From assembly GCA_046292765.1 (NCBI GenBank), contig JBKBQA010000001.1:186001-250000 (forward strand): a stretch of 64,000 nt of DNA, read 5' to 3'. Each line of letters opens with the position of its first letter. Within the stretch, counting starts at the first letter, position 1. The notes below the pieces were generated by a model, which ran no database searches, was not told the DNA's origin, and worked only from the letters and a program-made list of their open reading frames with translations. Of this stretch, positions 60,702 to 64,000 are shown in pieces. The position numbers and the translations under genes are program-made. This DNA comes from PGZG01 sp046292765. GTDB lineage: Bacteria > Pseudomonadota > Gammaproteobacteria > Pseudomonadales > Alcanivoracaceae.

Positions 60702-61319
60702 ATGAATAGACAAAGGTGGTTGTTCGTCACTACCCCATTCATTTTTTTTACGCTATACACTTTTTTCTTGTCATCGTCTTTTCCGGACGCGCCCGATCGA
60801 ATGCGTTGGCTGGTTTCGATTTTCTTTGGCTCCACTCTCTTGCTATTTATCGTTCAAAGAGCTTTTAAAGACGAAAATTACTTCATTCCCACAATGGTTG
60901 TCGTTTTGTTAGCGAACTTTATAATCATATTTTCGGTTGATATTTCGCAATTTGATAACATTGAAGATATGGGTGCAGTTCTAAGCCTTCTCCTGGAGCG
61001 ACCTCAGCTAATATTGTACTTTGGGCTTTTGATGATGGCTGCTGCGCCCCCGGTTTTATGGGGCGGTAGCTTTACCTTCTACTTCTCAAAAATTGATTGG
61101 CCTGTAGACGATTGGCAAAATCCTGAATTTGTCTTGGCAAATAAAAAGATCAGCTATTTCTGGGTGGTTGTATTCTTGCTATGTTTCTTATCTCAATTCG
61201 TACCGGTACTTATCGTGCAGCTATTTTCACCGATTATTATTGTTATGACACTTGGGGTATGGGGTACTAGACGAATGATCGATCTGTTTGTTAATCAACT
61301 CGAAGCGACCGAAGAATAG
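60702..61319 (+). CDS. Polytopic membrane protein of unknown function
   Basis: A 205-residue A/T-rich gene encoding about five or six membrane helices (FIFFTLYTFFLSSSF, WLVSIFFGSTLLLFIV, MVVVLLANFIIIFSV, LILYFGLLMMAAAPPVL, YFWVVVFLLCFLSQFVPVLI). The family is not recognised. The start is ATG 60702. Its base composition and position between TA systems mark it as acquired cargo; a defence or persistence role is conceivable but unsupported. Confidence 0.65.
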   Translation: MNRQRWLFVTTPFIFFTLYTFFLSSSFPDAPDRMRWLVSIFFGSTLLLFIVQRAFKDENYFIPTMVVVLLANFIIIFSVDISQFDNIEDMGAVLSLLLERPQLILYFGLLMMAAAPPVLWGGSFTFYFSKIDWPVDDWQNPEFVLANKKISYFWVVVFLLCFLSQFVPVLIVQLFSPIIIVMTLGVWGTRRMIDLFVNQLEATEE

Positions 61320-61464
61320 TGCGTTGGAGTTACATAAGGCAGGAAATATTCCCGTTTAGAACTTGGCAAAATCATGTCCCCAGGCTTACAGGGCCGGGCA
61401 CGGACAGCATCATGTTTCTACCCTCTCACGCCTTGCCCTGGATCGCACGTTTGTGTGCATATTG
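61320..61464. other. Intergenic region before the phd-like gene
   Basis: About 145 bases without coding potential. It carries GGCTTACAGGGCCGGGCACG near 61382-61401 but no convincing promoter that I can see. Confidence 0.3.
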
Positions 61465-61472
61465 ATGTACAT
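61465..61472. promoter_or_regulatory. ATGTACAT palindrome upstream of the phd-like gene
   Basis: The perfect 8-base palindrome ATGTACAT lies 23 bases before the phd ATG, with GTGCAT just before it at 61455-61460. The same core occurs in the brnT operator at 60111-60118, suggesting related operators for different antitoxins. Confidence 0.45.
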
Positions 61473-61495
61473 CCGATTTTACCGAGGTGAGTCCA

Positions 61496-61777
61496 ATGCC
61501 AAGGGTTCGTTTAGATGAAGATATCCGACCTCTGTCCAAGTTCTGGGCAGGGATGGCCACATTTGTAAAGCACATCCATGAAACTCGTCGCCCTATGGCG
61601 CTGACGCAGAGAGGGCGTGGCGTCGTAGTGCTGGTGGATGTTCACGAATACGAGAGTATGAAAGAGCGTCTGGAGGTGTTTGAAGAGGTTTCCAAGGCCG
61701 AAGAGCAGATAGCGGCAGGGGATGGCATTGCTCATGAAGAAGCTAAGGTGCGGGTTATGAGCAAGTTGGCTCAATGA
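61496..61777 (+). CDS. Phd/YefM-family antitoxin
   Basis: A 93-residue antitoxin: MPRVRLDEDIRPLSKFWAGM ATFVKHIHETRRP is the Phd DNA-binding half, and RGVVVLVDVHEYESMKERLE the conserved C-terminal part of the fold; the acidic tail (EEVSKAEEQIAAGDGIAHEE) would bind the toxin. ATG 61496 is behind GAGGTGA at 61484-61490. The stop overlaps the toxin start (ATGA at 61774). Confidence 0.88.
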   Translation: MPRVRLDEDIRPLSKFWAGMATFVKHIHETRRPMALTQRGRGVVVLVDVHEYESMKERLEVFEEVSKAEEQIAAGDGIAHEEAKVRVMSKLAQ

Positions 61778-62078
61778 TAATTGTGTGGTCTCCGCTTGCA
61801 TTGGAGCGTTTGGAAGATATAGCCAATACATTGCGTCAGACAAGCCAGCTGCAGCAGTGAAGTGGGTCGAGGACTTATTCGCTGCAGTGGAGCGGTTGGC
61901 TGATTTCCCTGAAAGTGGGCGTATGGTTGCCGAGGTGGGCTCACGTCGCATCCGGGAGGTGGTATTCAGAACATATCGGGTCATTTATAGCGTCAAAGAC
62001 GAGATTGACATCCTGACTGTGCGGCGCAGTAGCCAATTGTTGCGGATGCCTGAGCTTGATGAAGACGAAGCATATTAA
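61774..62078 (+). pseudogene. ParE/RelE-family toxin with a single-base frameshift
   Basis: From ATG 61774 the frame reads MIIVWSPLALERLEDIA, a standard ParE start, then drifts into NTLRQTSQLQQ and a stop at 61858-61860. The +1 frame carries the rest of the toxin: QYIASDKPAAAVKWVEDLFA, FPESGRMVAEVGSRRIREVV and YRVIYSVKDEIDILTV. Restoring one C in GCC(C)AATAC near 61824 would rejoin them. Either the toxin is inactivated or the base is a sequencing error. Confidence 0.8.
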
Positions 62079-62182
62079 TCGACTGCACCGCGACCGATTT
62101 CGTGCCGTAGCGTGGTTCCGCTGTGGTTTGGACTCAAGGCAGCGACTCTGAATGGCTGGCGAATGTGAAATACATTTCCATG

Positions 62183-62232
62183 GAAAGCACATGAAAATCA
62201 CAAACAAGCGACGCGCAAGATCGGTGCGCTTG
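62183..62232. repeat. Inverted repeat with attC-like 3' end
   Basis: AACAAGCG...CGCTTGTT (about 62194-62227) is followed by GTAGGCGTTAGCGC. The arrangement superficially resembles an integron attC site (stem, then GGCGTTA), but the left consensus RYYYAAC and the exact GTTRRRY are not present. Confidence 0.3.
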
Positions 62233-62263
62233 TTGTAGGCGTTAGCGCACAAAGGAATGCAAA

Positions 62264-62695
62264 GTGGACCTCATTGTGATCATCCAAGATGCTATCAGCG
62301 GCACCTTAGCGACTGTGCTTGGCGGTATTTTGCTTGGAGGGATGGCGTGGTTTGCCTGGCCATTAAGGTGGAAAATTCAGGGGCGCGTCATAAAAAAGTT
62401 AGTTGCCGGTGATCGACTGTTTAACTTCGTATACAACCCATCAGAGAACCTGAGCAAGGCGCTTTCATTTCTTGCGGATGGTCGTATTGGCGAAGGAAGT
62501 AATGAGAATGAGTGCACTTGGCGCATTCGCAGGGGGAAACTGGAAATACTCGCCGCAGACGATAAAGTTTATAGCCGGTTTCGCTACGACCGCACAAATG
62601 GATTTCTCAGGCACACCAATGATCCAGAGCTGCGGTCAATTTCTGGGCAGTTTCTTCAGCCTCGCTTCGTTAGGGTTGTGCGTCCTGATGTCTAA
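62264..62695 (+). CDS. Hypothetical protein with one membrane helix
   Basis: A 143-residue protein with an N-terminal membrane segment (ATVLGGILLGGMAWFAWPL, about 16-34) and a cytoplasmic domain (GSNENECTWRIRRGKLEILA, then DKVYSRFRYD). The family is not recognised. The start is GTG 62264 with AAAGGAATG upstream. It is an isolated gene next to the attC-like repeat. Confidence 0.5.
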   Translation: MDLIVIIQDAISGTLATVLGGILLGGMAWFAWPLRWKIQGRVIKKLVAGDRLFNFVYNPSENLSKALSFLADGRIGEGSNENECTWRIRRGKLEILAADDKVYSRFRYDRTNGFLRHTNDPELRSISGQFLQPRFVRVVRPDV

Positions 62696-62734
62696 AAAAA
62701 TATTGACTTCGCGCCCGGATCGCGCCATGGCCCC

Positions 62735-63127
62735 ATGCTGAATTACCTGCGCAGCCTCAAGCGTCGCCGCGCCATAGACGGCTACATACGCCGCCTGGGG
62801 CCGGCGCTGCTGCGACGCTATGGGCTTGCCGATAGCTACACTGTCCGGCAGATCAAGGCCACGGCGAGGAGCCTGAAGCTGGATATGGACTACATGACCG
62901 ATGCCGTTGCACTGTACTGTCGGGTAGCATCGCCAGACTCAGTCACGCTGTATTCTCTGGATCAGAGTGCGCTGGATCAGCGCCGTCAGGAATTGGCAGA
63001 AGCCTTCTTTGCTGGCAGCATCGGTTTCACCGCCCGCCAGGTGATTGATCTGGGTCGTCCCTGGGGATGGCATGGCGGCCGGCACGAGAACTGGTGGGCT
63101 AATCGGATAGGTAAAACCGGGTTCTAG
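62735..63127 (+). CDS. Small conserved protein (resembles DUF6559)
   Basis: A 130-residue basic protein (LKRRRAIDGYIRRLGPALLR RYGLADSYTVRQI) with helical character. The N-terminal Arg-rich 'RRLGPALLRRYG' and following 'YT..QIKATARSL' look like the DUF6559 family as I remember it; no function is known. ATG 62735 is the first start. The composition returns to the GC-rich core type here. Confidence 0.55.
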   Translation: MLNYLRSLKRRRAIDGYIRRLGPALLRRYGLADSYTVRQIKATARSLKLDMDYMTDAVALYCRVASPDSVTLYSLDQSALDQRRQELAEAFFAGSIGFTARQVIDLGRPWGWHGGRHENWWANRIGKTGF

Positions 63128-63280
63128 TTTGTTGGCTTAAGTCATTCGGGGCTCGGCCAGATGTCACCTGAAGATTGCAGGTCCAAGGAGCCGCCGTCGG
63201 CGTCCTGGTGATCCCGGATCTGGCTGAGCCTGCGTCAGATTCTCCAATGGCTGCGATCGGGTTTGATTGGAGGTAACGTC

Positions 63281-63616
63281 ATGTCCTACGCCTATCGCTA
63301 TATCCGCAACCGATATGTGTTCGCCCTGATTATGTTGGTGCTGTCGGTGCTCTTTGCGCTCTGGTATTTCCCTCAGGGTGAGCCCGAGCGCCGACTCATC
63401 ACCGGCGCTGTCGTCGAAGTAAATCACGGCGCCACCACCAGTGTTCGTACCGGGCAGCCGGCAAACCTGGTGACGGTAAAGGTGGCGCTGGATGATGGCA
63501 GCGTCGTTCGGGTGATGGTGATGGGACGCGAGCCCCGGGTGGGTGAGCGGGTGTCATTGCAGGAGCTGACCTACCCGGATGGTGAGCGTCGTTATCAGCT
63601 GCCGGCGATTGATTGA
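63281..63616 (+). CDS. Membrane-anchored protein of unknown function
   Basis: A 111-residue protein with one N-terminal membrane helix (YVFALIMLVLSVLFALWYF, about 12-30) and a beta-rich periplasmic domain (GAVVEVNHGATTSVR, VKVALDDGSVVRVMV, GERVSLQEL), possibly OB-like. ATG 63281 is chosen because it has TTGGAGG directly upstream; an in-frame start at 63263 lacks one. The family is not recognised. Confidence 0.65.
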   Translation: MSYAYRYIRNRYVFALIMLVLSVLFALWYFPQGEPERRLITGAVVEVNHGATTSVRTGQPANLVTVKVALDDGSVVRVMVMGREPRVGERVSLQELTYPDGERRYQLPAID

Positions 63617-64000
63617 TCAGAGGTGGGTCAGAATCATCTTCATTCCCGCCACCACCAGCACCGCGCCGAGCAGTTTTTTCAGGATCGGCACGCCGAGCCG
63701 TCGGCTGCCGAGTTCGGTGCCGATCAGGCCGCCGACCACGGCGGCCGGTGCCCACCAGATCAAGCCGGATGGCAGCGTTACGCCTTGCGTCATCAGGCCG
63801 GCAAGACCGGCAATGGAGTTCACCAGAATGAACATGGCGGCGATGCCGCTTGCCTCGCGCACGGTGCTCCAGGCCAGTAGTACCAGCAGCGGGCTGAGGA
63901 AGATGCCGCCACCGACACCGGTTAGCCCGGAGAGAAAGCCGATCGCGCCGCCGGCCGCCAAGGCAATGGCCAGCGGCGGCGGCGTGGTCACCAGGGCCTG
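63617..64000 (-). CDS. TauE/SafE-family membrane permease, partial
   Basis: The C-terminal 128 codons of an integral membrane protein; the frame is open to the window edge. Four membrane segments are visible, and the repeat motif IGFLSGLTGVGGGIFLSPLL is the TauE/SafE signature, with the second copy PAAVVGGLIGTELGSR. This looks like the second half of a roughly 250-residue permease (sulfite/taurine export family). Its start lies beyond 64000. Confidence 0.85.
   Translation of the reverse strand, partial: QALVTTPPPLAIALAAGGAIGFLSGLTGVGGGIFLSPLLVLLAWSTVREASGIAAMFILVNSIAGLAGLMTQGVTLPSGLIWWAPAAVVGGLIGTELGSRRLGVPILKKLLGAVLVVAGMKMILTHL

Noticed and set aside
1..64000. CRISPR arrays, rRNA or tRNA genes
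   Set aside because: I looked for regularly spaced repeats and for cloverleaf/TTCRANY signatures and saw none that hold up; a covariance-model search would be decisive.

Overview
The window reads as a piece of a gammaproteobacterial chromosome. The housekeeping content and order (lpxL-kdkA next to waaA, tolC, thiC-nudF-DUF1249-cpdA-yqiA-parE-parC, glnE-ilvE beside LPS-core glycosyltransferases) fit the Pseudomonadales/Oceanospirillales. The hydrocarbon-type genes (Baeyer-Villiger monooxygenase, SDR, patatin) suggest an Alcanivorax-like relative. The genus is an inference from gene content; no rRNA or tRNA was seen.

Layout. 1-8.0 kb: conserved core with a PhoU-like DUF47 protein, a GspE/PilB-type ATPase, an SPFH/NfeD pair, glnE and ilvE. 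8.1-15.8 kb: surface-polysaccharide genes (glycosyltransferases of several families, a heptosyltransferase-like GT9, two sulfotransferase-like proteins, DUF6165, ManC/AlgA). 15.8-34.0 kb: a mosaic, visibly more A/T-rich accessory island. It holds two paralogous small exported proteins, a 2395-residue exported SpvB/FG-GAP/RHS protein with a polymorphic toxin-like C-terminus and a candidate immunity gene, an orphan toxin tip cut by an IS66 element, a second complete IS66 element abutting the first, a subtilase fragment, a ParDE-type pair, an IS3 orfA relic, a wrecked brnT with intact brnA, and hipBA. 34.1-47.4 kb: core again, with lipid A/Kdo genes, tolC, thiC and topoisomerase IV. 47.4-58.6 kb: metabolism, including glutamate dehydrogenase, an MDR oxidoreductase, thiolase, a Cho-like nuclease and an AraC regulator divergent from an SDR-BVMO-patatin operon. 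58.6-62.7 kb: a small defence/TA pocket (Fic enzyme, intact BrnTA, Phd with a frameshifted ParE, two orphan proteins). 62.7-64 kb: small conserved proteins and a partial TauE/SafE permease.

The most interesting unit is 15.8-25.3 kb. The RHS protein resembles a fused Tc-toxin B/C 'cocoon' with a Sec signal peptide. It sits behind two related small exported proteins of unknown family and is followed directly by a putative immunity gene and the remains of an older C-terminal toxin module. Much of the neighbouring toxin-antitoxin content is decayed (frameshifts, stops, deletions), so the island appears to be turning over by IS activity. Shared small signals also recur: TGTACA palindromes before three TA loci, TTAGTA half-sites before fic, leaderless-looking tnpC promoters, and REP-like hairpins between core genes.
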